From: Ectopseudomonas alcaliphila | GTDB taxonomy: Bacteria; Pseudomonadota; Gammaproteobacteria; Pseudomonadales; Pseudomonadaceae | Length of the DNA: 64,000 nucleotides | Assembly: GCF_900101755.1 (NCBI RefSeq) | Contig: NZ_FNAE01000004.1 | Location: 1-64,000 of the forward strand | Direction of reading: 5' to 3' | Part shown: one piece after another, positions 40,320-48,080 of the stretch | Position numbering within the stretch: position 1 is the stretch's first letter | Layout: the number at the start of each line of letters is the position of its first letter | Made by a program: the position numbers and the translations under genes | The notes under the pieces: model-generated | Told to the model about the DNA's origin: nothing | Databases searched by the model: none | The model's input: only the letters and a program-made list of their open reading frames with translations

Positions 40320-41321
40320 TCAGGGCTTGGCGATGCCAACCGAGTCCGGGGAAATTTCGATGGCCTTGGCCTTGTACATCGACCAGGTGGTGACCGACTG
40401 CCAGCGCTTGAGGAACTCTTCAGCTTCTGCGCCGTTGAGGTTCAGGCTCTGCGCGCCGAAGTTCTTCAGGAAGCCCTGGAACTCGTCGTTGCCGACGGCT
40501 TTGGCGTAAGCGTCGACCAGCTTCTGCTTGACGTCGTCCGGGGTGTCCTTGTGCACGAAGGCGCCCCAGAACGGACCCCACGGCAGGTACTCGGCGATGG
40601 CCGGCAGGGCCTTGGTGATCGGCTCCACGCCCGGCAGCTCCGGGGTTTCCTCGGTGGCGAACACGGCCAGGGCCTTGAGTTTGCCGCTGCGTACCAGCTC
40701 GCGGGCGGCGGCCAGGCTCAGGGGCATGAAGTCGATGTGCTTGCCCATCAGCGCGGTGATGCCGGGGCCGTCGCCACCGAAGGTCACTTCACGCACTTTC
40801 AGCTCGTCCACCGCATTGATCATCGCGCTGACCGTGCTCGGCAGGCCGCCGGCGCCAGTGGAGCCCATGCGCAGGGTGTCCGGGTTGGCCTTGGCTGCCG
40901 CCATCAGCTCGGCCATGTTGTTGAACGGCGCGTCGGCGTTGGCGGCGATCACTACCACGTTCTGGCCGATGATGTTGACCGGGTAGAAGTCGGCGTAATC
41001 GAAGTCGGCGAGTTTCAGCACTTTATAGAGCTGCGGGTTCTCGGCGCCGAGCAGGATGGTGTAACCGTTCGGACGCTGCTGCATGACGTGGGTGCTGCCG
41101 ATCACGGCGGTGCCACCCGGACGGTTGTTGAGGATGAACTTGCCGCCCAGTTCCTTTTCCACGTACGGAGTCAGGCTGCGCATGACGTTGTCGGTGGCGC
41201 CGCCTGCACCCCAGGGAATGACCGCCTGGATGCTGCGCTCGGGGTACTCGGCGTGGGCTGGCAGGGCCATGGTGAGGGCGCTGAGTCCGAGAGCGGCGCC
41301 AGTCAGTAGCGATTTGAACAT
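40320..41321 (-). CDS. tctC: Tripartite tricarboxylate transporter binding protein (TctC/Bug)
   Basis: A 333-residue periplasmic binding protein of the Bug/TctC family, with signal peptide ending near LPAHAEYP. The mature start YPERSIQAVIPWGAGGATDN and NRPGGTAVIGSTHV are the family hallmarks. ATG 41321 with GGAGAG upstream is the natural start; the frame extends 25 codons further without support. It is the last gene of the tctBAC operon, separated from tctA by 67 bp. Confidence 0.94.
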   Translation of the reverse strand: MFKSLLTGAALGLSALTMALPAHAEYPERSIQAVIPWGAGGATDNVMRSLTPYVEKELGGKFILNNRPGGTAVIGSTHVMQQRPNGYTILLGAENPQLYKVLKLADFDYADFYPVNIIGQNVVVIAANADAPFNNMAELMAAAKANPDTLRMGSTGAGGLPSTVSAMINAVDELKVREVTFGGDGPGITALMGKHIDFMPLSLAAARELVRSGKLKALAVFATEETPELPGVEPITKALPAIAEYLPWGPFWGAFVHKDTPDDVKQKLVDAYAKAVGNDEFQGFLKNFGAQSLNLNGAEAEEFLKRWQSVTTWSMYKAKAIEISPDSVGIAKP

Positions 41322-41388
41322 GTGGAGACTCTCCATCGGTTGTTGTTGTGAGCCCCTGTAGGCCGGGGCACGCCTTTGAACCTGGGTA

Positions 41389-42903
41389 TCAGCCACGCGC
41401 CGAAGCGGGGCTGAGCTTGCTCTTGAGTTTCTTCAGCAGCGGGGTGTTGCCGAGCAGAATCAGCACCACCGCGGCGCTGAGGATCAGTGACAGCGGGCTG
41501 GTGACCAGCCCTTGCAGCAGCTCCACCGGGTTGTCACCGGCCGAGGACATGGCCTGGCGATACGAGGTGTCCATCAGCGGGCCGAGGATGGCGCCGAGGA
41601 TGATCGGGCCCATCTGGAAGCCGAAGATCTTCAGCAGATAGCCGAGCACGCCGAAGCCGAGCATCCAGTACACCTCGGTCATGCTGCTGTTGATCGAGTA
41701 GGTGCCGACCACGCAGAGCACGAGGATCAGTGGAATCAGCACGGACTTGGGCATTTCCACGAACTTGGCGAAGAGCTTGATGCCCATCAGGCCGAAGATC
41801 ATCAGGAACACGTTGGCCAGCAGCAGATTGCCGACGGTGAAGTAGAAGATATGCGGGTTTTCCACCATCAGCATCGGGCCGGGATTGAGGCCATGCACCA
41901 CCAGGGCGCCGATGATCACCGCAGTGACTGCATCACCCGGCATGCCCAGGGTCAGCATCGGCACATAGGCGCCGCCGACCGCCGCGCTGTTGGCGGTTTC
42001 CGGCGCTATCAGGCCTTCGTAGGCACCCTTGCCGAACGGTCTGGTCGGATTCTTCACGGTGCGCTTGGCGTGGTCATAGGCCATCAGCGCGGCGATGTCG
42101 CCACCGACGCCCGGCAGCACGCCGACGATGACGCCAATGATCGAGGTGCGGATCGACAGCGGGAGGAACTTCAGGACCATGGCGAAGGAGGGCAGGATCT
42201 TGTCCACCTTCTGGCGGATCACCGGGCTGTCGAGGTTATGCAGTTGGTAGAAGGCCTCGGCGACGCCGAACAGGCCAATCATCAGCACCACGTAGTGGAT
42301 GCCGCCCATCAGTTCGACCTGGCCCAGGGTGAAACGCCCTTGCGCGGTGACCGGGTCCATACCGACCAGGCCGATCACCGCACCCAGGGCGGCGGCGAAG
42401 ATGCCTTTTGCCAGCGAGCCTTCGGCCAGACTGCCGACCAGCAGCAGACCGATGGCGGCGACCAGGAAGTAGTCGCGCGGTGCGAAGCGCAGGGCCAGAT
42501 CGCCGATCAGCGGTGCGGCGCTGGCGAGCATGATGGTGCCGACGATACCGCCGACCACCGACATCACGGTGCTCAGGCCGATGGCGCGTCCGGCTTCGCC
42601 CTGTTGTGCCAGCGGGTAGCCGTCGAAGGCCGTGGCCACCGAGGAGGGCGCGCCGGGGATGTTCAGCAGGATGGCGCTGCGCGAGCCACCGTAAACGCCG
42701 CCGATGAAGATACCGACGATCAGCGCCAGTGCATCGTTGACATCCCAGGCGAAGGTGAAGGACACCAGGATGGACACCGCCATGGTCACCGACAGGCCCG
42801 GGATGGCGCCGATATAGATGCCGGCGAAAGTGCCCAGCGCAGTCAGCATCAGCAGCTGCGGGTCACTCCAGGCCATCAGCAGGTAGGAAAGGGTATCGCT
42901 CAT
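41389..42903 (-). CDS. tctA: Tripartite tricarboxylate transporter large permease (TctA)
   Basis: A 504-residue inner-membrane protein with about 10-12 hydrophobic segments. GAIPGLSVTMAVSILVSF at the N-terminus and GIFIGGVYGGSRSAILLNIP with the GAPSS loop are typical TctA signatures. With TctB and TctC it forms a secondary, binding-protein-dependent transporter for carboxylates. The substrate cannot be read from sequence; quinate, shikimate or an aromatic acid fits the neighbourhood. Confidence 0.95.
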   Translation of the reverse strand: MSDTLSYLLMAWSDPQLLMLTALGTFAGIYIGAIPGLSVTMAVSILVSFTFAWDVNDALALIVGIFIGGVYGGSRSAILLNIPGAPSSVATAFDGYPLAQQGEAGRAIGLSTVMSVVGGIVGTIMLASAAPLIGDLALRFAPRDYFLVAAIGLLLVGSLAEGSLAKGIFAAALGAVIGLVGMDPVTAQGRFTLGQVELMGGIHYVVLMIGLFGVAEAFYQLHNLDSPVIRQKVDKILPSFAMVLKFLPLSIRTSIIGVIVGVLPGVGGDIAALMAYDHAKRTVKNPTRPFGKGAYEGLIAPETANSAAVGGAYVPMLTLGMPGDAVTAVIIGALVVHGLNPGPMLMVENPHIFYFTVGNLLLANVFLMIFGLMGIKLFAKFVEMPKSVLIPLILVLCVVGTYSINSSMTEVYWMLGFGVLGYLLKIFGFQMGPIILGAILGPLMDTSYRQAMSSAGDNPVELLQGLVTSPLSLILSAAVVLILLGNTPLLKKLKSKLSPASARG

Positions 42904-42916
42904 CTCGGGTGCCTCG

Positions 42917-43387
42917 TTATGGCAGGTAAACGCTGAACGCCAGGCTGAACAGCAGGTAGATCAGCACCAGCAAGACAGCTGCAATCAGGATCGCGTTGAG
43001 TACGCGGCCGCCTCGCAGGTAGACGATCGACAGCACCAGAAAAAGGAAGGTGCTGACGTAGAAGCTGACCCACTGGATCGCCGCCAGGTACGCCACGGCC
43101 AGCAAGCCGAAGACCAGGGTGCGGCGCGGGAAGTGGGTGTTGCGAAACTGCTGGAATGCGTCCAGCCAGCCGCTGCAGTCGGGCTTGGCCTTGCCGATCA
43201 GCTCGACGGCGATCTTCCCGGCGGAGAGGATCATCACCAGCGCGACGCCGAGGGGAAATGCCCCGGGGGAATTGATCGAGGAGAAACCGGAAATCTGGTA
43301 GGCCAGGTAGAACACCACCAGGCTCGCCAGCACCAGCAGGACACAGAAGGTGCGCTCGCCGACCAGCATCTTGTCTGTCTTGTTCAT
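42917..43387 (-). CDS. tctB: Tripartite tricarboxylate transporter small permease (TctB)
   Basis: A 156-residue protein with four hydrophobic segments, the TctB small membrane subunit. It opens the tctBAC transcript and lies 13 bp before tctA. The 550-bp region upstream holds a composite operator (43780-43814) and a possible small gene. Confidence 0.9.
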   Translation of the reverse strand: MNKTDKMLVGERTFCVLLVLASLVVFYLAYQISGFSSINSPGAFPLGVALVMILSAGKIAVELIGKAKPDCSGWLDAFQQFRNTHFPRRTLVFGLLAVAYLAAIQWVSFYVSTFLFLVLSIVYLRGGRVLNAILIAAVLLVLIYLLFSLAFSVYLP

Positions 43388-43423
43388 GCTATCGCTCCGA
43401 CAGGGTTGGGAGGATGGGGCAGG

Positions 43424-43639
43424 TCAGGATTTGCACGCAGGCTGCCGTTTGGCTGTCAGCGCGCCGATCAGGCGCCGCCAGGAGACCTTGCGCATGCCCT
43501 GACGGGCAGGGGCGAGGACGGGCATAGCCAGAGTGGAGAGAGATGACCAGTCGTCGAGCAACGAGCTGGGCGCCGGACGAGGAACCATCCTCGCTGTGGC
43601 ATGGGTGGCCGGGGCACGCAGGTGCATAGGCTGTGACAT
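43424..43639 (-). CDS. Possible small basic protein upstream of tctB
   Basis: A 71-codon frame (start ATG 43639) has an AGAAGG ribosome site 9 bp upstream and ends 36 bp before tctB on the same strand. The product is basic, ending VSWRRLIGALTAKRQPACKS. I do not recognise it. It may be a leader peptide or a real small gene, or a chance frame in the long untranslated leader. Confidence 0.28.
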   Translation of the reverse strand: MSQPMHLRAPATHATARMVPRPAPSSLLDDWSSLSTLAMPVLAPARQGMRKVSWRRLIGALTAKRQPACKS

Positions 43640-43779
43640 GACAATTGACCTTCTTATATTTATTGGCTGCTGAAAGACTCGAAGTGTGATGCACCAGGCA
43701 GAGGATCACTTCGTTTTCAGGCGTGGTAGGAATAGTGGGCCGACCACGCTGGCCATTTCAATTCGCTAAACGGGGTTTT

Positions 43780-43814
43780 GTTCGATAAACGAACAAGAAC
43801 GAACCAGTTAGTAC
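43780..43814. promoter_or_regulatory. Composite IclR-like and TetR-like operator (tct/iclR gap)
   Basis: GTTCGATAAACGAAC (43780-43794) is followed after 2 bp by the 18-bp dyad GAACGAACCAGTTAGTAC (43797-43814). The first matches PcaR-like boxes; the second matches sites before quiC and aroQ. It lies between divergent tctB and the IclR gene, 124 bp from the latter's start. Confidence 0.6.
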
Positions 43815-43937
43815 ATTGTGCGTTGCGCTGGCAGTATCGCGCGTCCGTGGCCCAGCATCCAGAGGCAGGCTCCCGTCTGGCTCGCGTCGCCGGGCGCTTG
43901 TCTCTTAGAATCTGCGCAAATTCTCCAGGACACTCTC

Positions 43938-44714
43938 ATGGCCGGCAGTCAGATCGAACGCGCGCTCAGCCTTCTCGAAAGCCTCACTCGTGATGCCCGT
44001 GGCGTGCAGATGCAGGCACTGGCCGATGAGCTGGATATTCCCAAGAGCGCCACGCATCGCATGCTCGCCGAGCTGATGCGCCTGGGCTATGTGCGCCAGG
44101 ATGCGCTTACCAGTCGCTATCGCCTGTCGACCAAACTGGTGGCGCTGGGCTTTCGCTATCTGGCCAACAGCGGCGCTGACGTGGTGCAGCCGATTCTCGA
44201 TGCGTTGGCTGAAACCAGCGGCGAGCTGGTGCGCCTGGGTGTGATCGAGGGCGAGCGCCAGACCTGGATCGCCAAGAGCCAGGGGGCTCGCTCCGGTCTG
44301 CGTTACGACCCGGACATGGGGCGTGACGCGCCGCTGTTCTACACCGCTTCCGGGCATGCCTGGCTGGCCAGCATGAGCGATGCCGAGGCCTTGGAGCTGG
44401 TTGTTCGGCAGGGCATCGCCGACCCCGCCGAGTTCGGCCCCAATGCACCGCGTAACCAACAGGAGCTGCTGCAGCGCCTGGCGCTGGCACGCCAGCAGGG
44501 TTACGCCTGGGTGATGGAAAGCTCGTCGTTGGGTACCGCGGCTCTGGCCGCTGTAGTGCGCCATCCCTTCGGAGGGCGAGTGATCGGTGTGCTCAGCATC
44601 GCCGGGCCCAGTGCGCGCCTGCCGCTGGCGTGTATCGAGCAACTGGCGCCTGAGCTGCTGGCCGCCGCCGAAGAGTTGTCCGCTGCGAGCCCCGCCTCCG
44701 AGCTGTTCGCCTGA
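43938..44714 (+). CDS. IclR-family transcriptional regulator
   Basis: A 258-residue IclR-family protein: N-terminal winged helix (VQMQALADELDIPKSATHRML) and an effector domain ending in the IGVLSIAGPSARL block. It is shorter than PcaR and lacks its N-terminal extension. It is divergent from tctBAC, so it probably controls that operon and perhaps the GGAAC-N3-GTTC sites. ATG 43938 with CCAGGA upstream is used; the longer open frame has no support. Confidence 0.9.
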   Translation: MAGSQIERALSLLESLTRDARGVQMQALADELDIPKSATHRMLAELMRLGYVRQDALTSRYRLSTKLVALGFRYLANSGADVVQPILDALAETSGELVRLGVIEGERQTWIAKSQGARSGLRYDPDMGRDAPLFYTASGHAWLASMSDAEALELVVRQGIADPAEFGPNAPRNQQELLQRLALARQQGYAWVMESSSLGTAALAAVVRHPFGGRVIGVLSIAGPSARLPLACIEQLAPELLAAAEELSAASPASELFA

Positions 44715-44744
44715 TCGGCTAGAACGCAACACGCCTAGCCCACC

Positions 44745-44766
44745 GTAGGAGCGGCTTCAGCCGCGA
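44745..44766. repeat. Single REP unit
   Basis: GTAGGAGCGGCTTCAGCCGC followed by GA, the same unit as 15963-15984, in the 303-bp gap between the IclR and Gfo/Idh genes. Confidence 0.7.
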
Positions 44767-44846
44767 TCAGCGTCCTTCGCGGCACAGCCGCGCCTGCGGG
44801 TAATCCGCAGGCCTGATCCCAAATCCGATTGCTTTCAAGGCGCGGC

Positions 44847-44864
44847 GCGCATGGCGCACCCTAC
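44847..44864. repeat. GTAGGGTGCGCC-type half repeat
   Basis: GCGCATGGCGCACCCTAC, one arm of the repeat family also present at 28871-28921 and 40275-40313. Confidence 0.5.
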
Positions 44865-44934
44865 GGATCTCGCGTCGACTTCTGGGGGGCAGCGAAGCCT
44901 GCGGTATTCGCTGCATTTTCGCCTTGCGTAATTT

Positions 44935-44951
44935 TTGGAACTGGGTTCTAA
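44935..44951. promoter_or_regulatory. GGAAC-N3-GTTC operator before Gfo/Idh gene
   Basis: TTGGAACTGGGTTCTAA, a dyad with 3-nt spacer almost identical to 31137-31153. It lies 67 bp before the GTG start at 45018 and about 20 bp before the AT-rich AAATTAAAAAGG stretch. Confidence 0.5.
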
Positions 44952-45017
44952 ATTAAAAAGGCGCTGCAGAATCTCTTCGGCGCCCCCGCGCGAACACGAC
45001 AACAAGAGGATCCCCGC

Positions 45018-46067
45018 GTGACCCTTCCCCTGCGTATTGCCCTGATCGGTGCTGGCGTCATGGGCCGACAGCACCATCAGCACCTGCAGAATCTGGCCGA
45101 AGCGCAATTGTGTGCCATCGCCGATCCCGGCCCCCAGGCCGCCGAGTTTGCGGCGCAATGCGGCGTGCCTTGTTTCGCCGATCATCTGCAGATGCTGGAG
45201 CAGGTGCGGCCCGAGGCGGTGATCGTCGCCAACCCCAATGCGCTGCATGTCAGCACCGCGCTCGACTGCATTGCAGCCGGCGTGCCGGTGTTGCTGGAAA
45301 AACCGGTGGGCGTGCACCTGGATGAGGTGCGCGAACTGGTGGCGGCCAGTGAACGTAGCGGCGTGCCGGTGCTGGTCGGCCATCATCGCCGGCACAATCC
45401 GCTGATCGCCCGTGCCCGCGCGTTGATCGAGGAGGGCGCTCTGGGCCGGCTGACCACGGTCACCGCCCTGTGGCAGGTGCAGAAACCCGACAGCTACTAC
45501 GACATAGCCTGGCGCCGTGAAGCCGGTGCCGGGATGCTGCTGACCAATCTGATTCATGACCTCGATCTGCTGCGCCATCTGTGTGGTGAGGTGCGTCAGG
45601 TGCAAGCCATCACCAGCAACGGCGTACGCGGCTTCGCCAATGAGGACAGCGCGGCGGTGCTGCTGCAGTTCGAAGGTGGCGCGTTGGGCAGCCTGACCGG
45701 CTCCGACGCCGTTGCCGCGCCCTGGAGCTGGGAGCTGGATTCCGGCGAGAACCCGGTCTACCCGCGTCAGGCCGATCAGCCCTGTTATCTGCTCGCCGGT
45801 ACCCGTGGCGCGCTGAGCATTCCGCAGCTCAAGCGCTGGCACTACAACGAGGCAGGCGCCGGCTGGCACCAGCCGCTGCAGCAGGTGCAGGAGCATTTCG
45901 CCACAGGCGAGGCCCTGTATCGCCAGTTGCAGCATTTCGTCCAGGTCGCCCGTGGCCAGGTTCAGCCGCTGGTCAGCGCTGCCGATGCCGGTCGCACCCT
46001 GGCGTTGGTCGAGGCCATCCGCCAGGCGGCGGAAAGTGGCCAGGCCTGCGTCCCCGAACCCCTCTGA
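45018..46067 (+). CDS. Gfo/Idh/MocA-family NAD(P)-dependent oxidoreductase
   Basis: A 349-residue oxidoreductase of the glucose-fructose/inositol dehydrogenase superfamily. IALIGAGVMGRQHH is the Rossmann motif, Glu94-Lys95-Pro96 is the family's EKP catalytic motif, and HDLDLLRHLCG provides the usual His. The substrates of this family are polyols and sugar acids; a cyclic hydroxy acid would fit the location. It starts at GTG with AAGAGGA upstream and is followed 13 bp later by a TIM-barrel protein gene. Confidence 0.9.
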   Translation: MTLPLRIALIGAGVMGRQHHQHLQNLAEAQLCAIADPGPQAAEFAAQCGVPCFADHLQMLEQVRPEAVIVANPNALHVSTALDCIAAGVPVLLEKPVGVHLDEVRELVAASERSGVPVLVGHHRRHNPLIARARALIEEGALGRLTTVTALWQVQKPDSYYDIAWRREAGAGMLLTNLIHDLDLLRHLCGEVRQVQAITSNGVRGFANEDSAAVLLQFEGGALGSLTGSDAVAAPWSWELDSGENPVYPRQADQPCYLLAGTRGALSIPQLKRWHYNEAGAGWHQPLQQVQEHFATGEALYRQLQHFVQVARGQVQPLVSAADAGRTLALVEAIRQAAESGQACVPEPL

Positions 46068-46080
46068 GCAGAGAATCATC

Positions 46081-46899
46081 ATGAGCGAACGTATTCTTTC
46101 CCTGGCCGCCCTGACCGTGCTCGAGCTGCCACCGCCGGAGATGGTCGAGGTGGCGGCGCGCGCCGGCTACAGCCATGTTGGCTTGCGTCTGCTGCCGGCC
46201 ACGCCGGAGGAGCATCACTTTCCGCTGGTGGCCGATGCCGCCCTGCGCGGGCAGACCCTGCAGCGTCTGCGCGATACCGGCATCCGGGTGCTCGATGTGG
46301 AAATCCTGCGCCTGAAGGCGGAAACCCGCGTCAGCGACTTCGAGGCCATCCTCGCTGTAGGCGCCGAGTGTGGTGCCAGCGAATTGCTGGTGGCCGGCAA
46401 TGATCCAGATGAAGCGCGACTGAGCGACAACTTCGCCGCGCTCTGTGATCTGTCCGAGCAGTACGGCCTGCATCCGCATCTGGAGTTCATGCCCTGGACC
46501 GACGCCCGCGACCTCACCCAGGCGGCGCGTATCGTCGCTGCGGCGGGGCGAGCCAATGGCTGCGTGCTGGTCGATGCTTTCCACTTCGATCGTTCAGCCT
46601 CGCGCCTGCAGGATCTGGCGGCGGTGCCCACCGAGCGTCTGCGCTACGCTCAGTTGTGCGATGTGGCCGGGCCGCGTCCGCAGGACATGGACGAAATCCT
46701 GCGGCAGGCGCGCAACGAGCGGCGCTTTCCCGGTGATGGCGACTGCGATCTGCTCGGCTTGCTGGGAACCCTGCCGGCGAACATCCCGTTGAGTCTGGAG
46801 ATTCCCACCCGGCAGCTTATGGAGCAGGGCGTCAGCGCGCTGCAGCGGGCGCGCATGGCGCTGGAGAAGACCCGGCAGTTGCTCGACCGTCAGTCGTAA
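46081..46899 (+). CDS. Xylose-isomerase-like TIM-barrel protein (possible dehydroshikimate dehydratase)
   Basis: A 272-residue TIM-barrel protein of the sugar phosphate isomerase/epimerase superfamily. Metal-ligand candidates Glu135, Asp165, Gln191 and Glu240, with His168 and RRFPGDGDCDL, fall at almost the same spacing as the ligands and RCFPGQGEFDL motif of QuiC encoded 2 kb downstream. This makes a dehydratase or epimerase acting on a dehydroshikimate-like compound plausible, though other isomerase activities cannot be excluded. It is in an operon with the Gfo/Idh gene. Confidence 0.82.
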   Translation: MSERILSLAALTVLELPPPEMVEVAARAGYSHVGLRLLPATPEEHHFPLVADAALRGQTLQRLRDTGIRVLDVEILRLKAETRVSDFEAILAVGAECGASELLVAGNDPDEARLSDNFAALCDLSEQYGLHPHLEFMPWTDARDLTQAARIVAAAGRANGCVLVDAFHFDRSASRLQDLAAVPTERLRYAQLCDVAGPRPQDMDEILRQARNERRFPGDGDCDLLGLLGTLPANIPLSLEIPTRQLMEQGVSALQRARMALEKTRQLLDRQS

Positions 46900-47004
46900 T
46901 GCAGCCAGCGCCTGCCGCCGCGGATATAGGCGCGGGTCAGCCATGGTCTGTATAGTTAGTTGTCTTGCTATCTTTTTGCGGCGAGTCCGCTTTCCGGGTA
47001 TTTC

Positions 47005-47889
47005 ATGACCATCACTCCATTGTCCGGCGCCAATCACCCGCTCAAGGGGATCGGCCTGATGGTGCTGGCGACCTTCCTGTTCGCCAGTCACGATGCCATG
47101 TCCAAATACCTGTCGGGCTTCTATCCAATCATTCTCATCGTCTGGGCTCGCTACCTGGTGCACACCCTGTTGATGGCAGGCATCTTCCTGCCGCAATCCG
47201 GCTTGCGCGTGCTGCGCACCAAGCGACCCGGTCTGCAGGTGCTGCGGGCGCTGTGCCTGCTGGGGGTTAGCCTGCTGTTCACCACGGGGCTGATGTTCAT
47301 CCCGCTGGCCGAGGCGACCTCGGTGATCTTTCTGGCGCCGCTGCTGGTCACGGCACTCTCGGTGCCTTTGCTCGGTGAACGCGTCAGCGTGGGGCAGTGG
47401 GTGGCGGTGATCATCGGCTTCGTCGGGGTGCTGATCATCGTGCATCCGGGCGGCAGCCTGTTCACCCCGGCGGTGCTGTTGCCGCTGAGCGCCGCGTTGT
47501 GTTTCAGCTGCTATCAGATCCTCACCCGGCGCCTCAGTGAAGTGGACAGCGCCACCACCAGCAACTTCTTCGCCGGCCTGGTCAACACGCTGGTGATGAG
47601 TCTGCTGGTGCCGTTCTTCTGGCATGTGCCGAGCCTGACGCACGGTTTGATGATGCTGGCGCTGGGCGGCTGTGGCATGGCCGCGCATCTGTTGCTGACC
47701 CACGCCTTCCGCCATGCCGCGCCTGCTTTGCTGGCGCCGTTTGGCTACGTGCAGATCGTCTTCGCCGGGCTGCTGGGGCTGCTGGTGTTCCAGCACAAGC
47801 CGGACACCACGGCGATGATCGGTATCCTCATCATCTGCCTCAGTGGTTTGGCGGCCGCCTGGCAGAGCAGGAGGCGGCCCCGGGAATAA
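47005..47889 (+). CDS. EamA/DMT-family transporter
   Basis: A 294-residue membrane protein with 10 hydrophobic segments in two EamA repeats (LKGIGLMVLATFLFASHDAMSKY; LFTPAVLLPLSAALCFSCYQ each over 20 in context). DMT proteins usually export metabolites or import small solutes. It lies 105 bp after the TIM-barrel gene and likely completes that operon. ATG 47005 has no strong ribosome site, so the start is moderately certain. Confidence 0.87.
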   Translation: MTITPLSGANHPLKGIGLMVLATFLFASHDAMSKYLSGFYPIILIVWARYLVHTLLMAGIFLPQSGLRVLRTKRPGLQVLRALCLLGVSLLFTTGLMFIPLAEATSVIFLAPLLVTALSVPLLGERVSVGQWVAVIIGFVGVLIIVHPGGSLFTPAVLLPLSAALCFSCYQILTRRLSEVDSATTSNFFAGLVNTLVMSLLVPFFWHVPSLTHGLMMLALGGCGMAAHLLLTHAFRHAAPALLAPFGYVQIVFAGLLGLLVFQHKPDTTAMIGILIICLSGLAAAWQSRRRPRE

Positions 47890-47894
47890 GCATT

Positions 47895-47930
47895 GTTCGA
47901 TTATCGAACGGAAAACTAACCAGTTCGTTC
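47895..47930. promoter_or_regulatory. Composite operator before quiC
   Basis: GTTCGATTATCGAAC (47895-47909) is a perfect 7-1-7 palindrome. Three bp later, AAACTAACCAGTTCGTTC (47913-47930) is the TetR-like dyad also found at 43797-43814 and 52156-52173. The order and spacing copy the tct/iclR operator. It lies 150 bp before quiC. Confidence 0.65.
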
Positions 47931-48080
47931 ATTTTGAATTGCCGATATTCCCGACCCTGCCAATAATCCAGGCTACGAACAATCCATGAGCGCCGATCCA
48001 CCGGCCGAGTGAGGGCTCAGGAGCGCGTTTCGCCTCCCTCACTTTGCCCGCCACGGCGCCGCCTCAGCCCGGAGCCGTCT

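Noticed and set aside
43389..43709. 106-codon minus-strand frame before tctB
   Set aside because: No start signal, poor composition, and it overlaps in another frame the smaller candidate that has a ribosome site.
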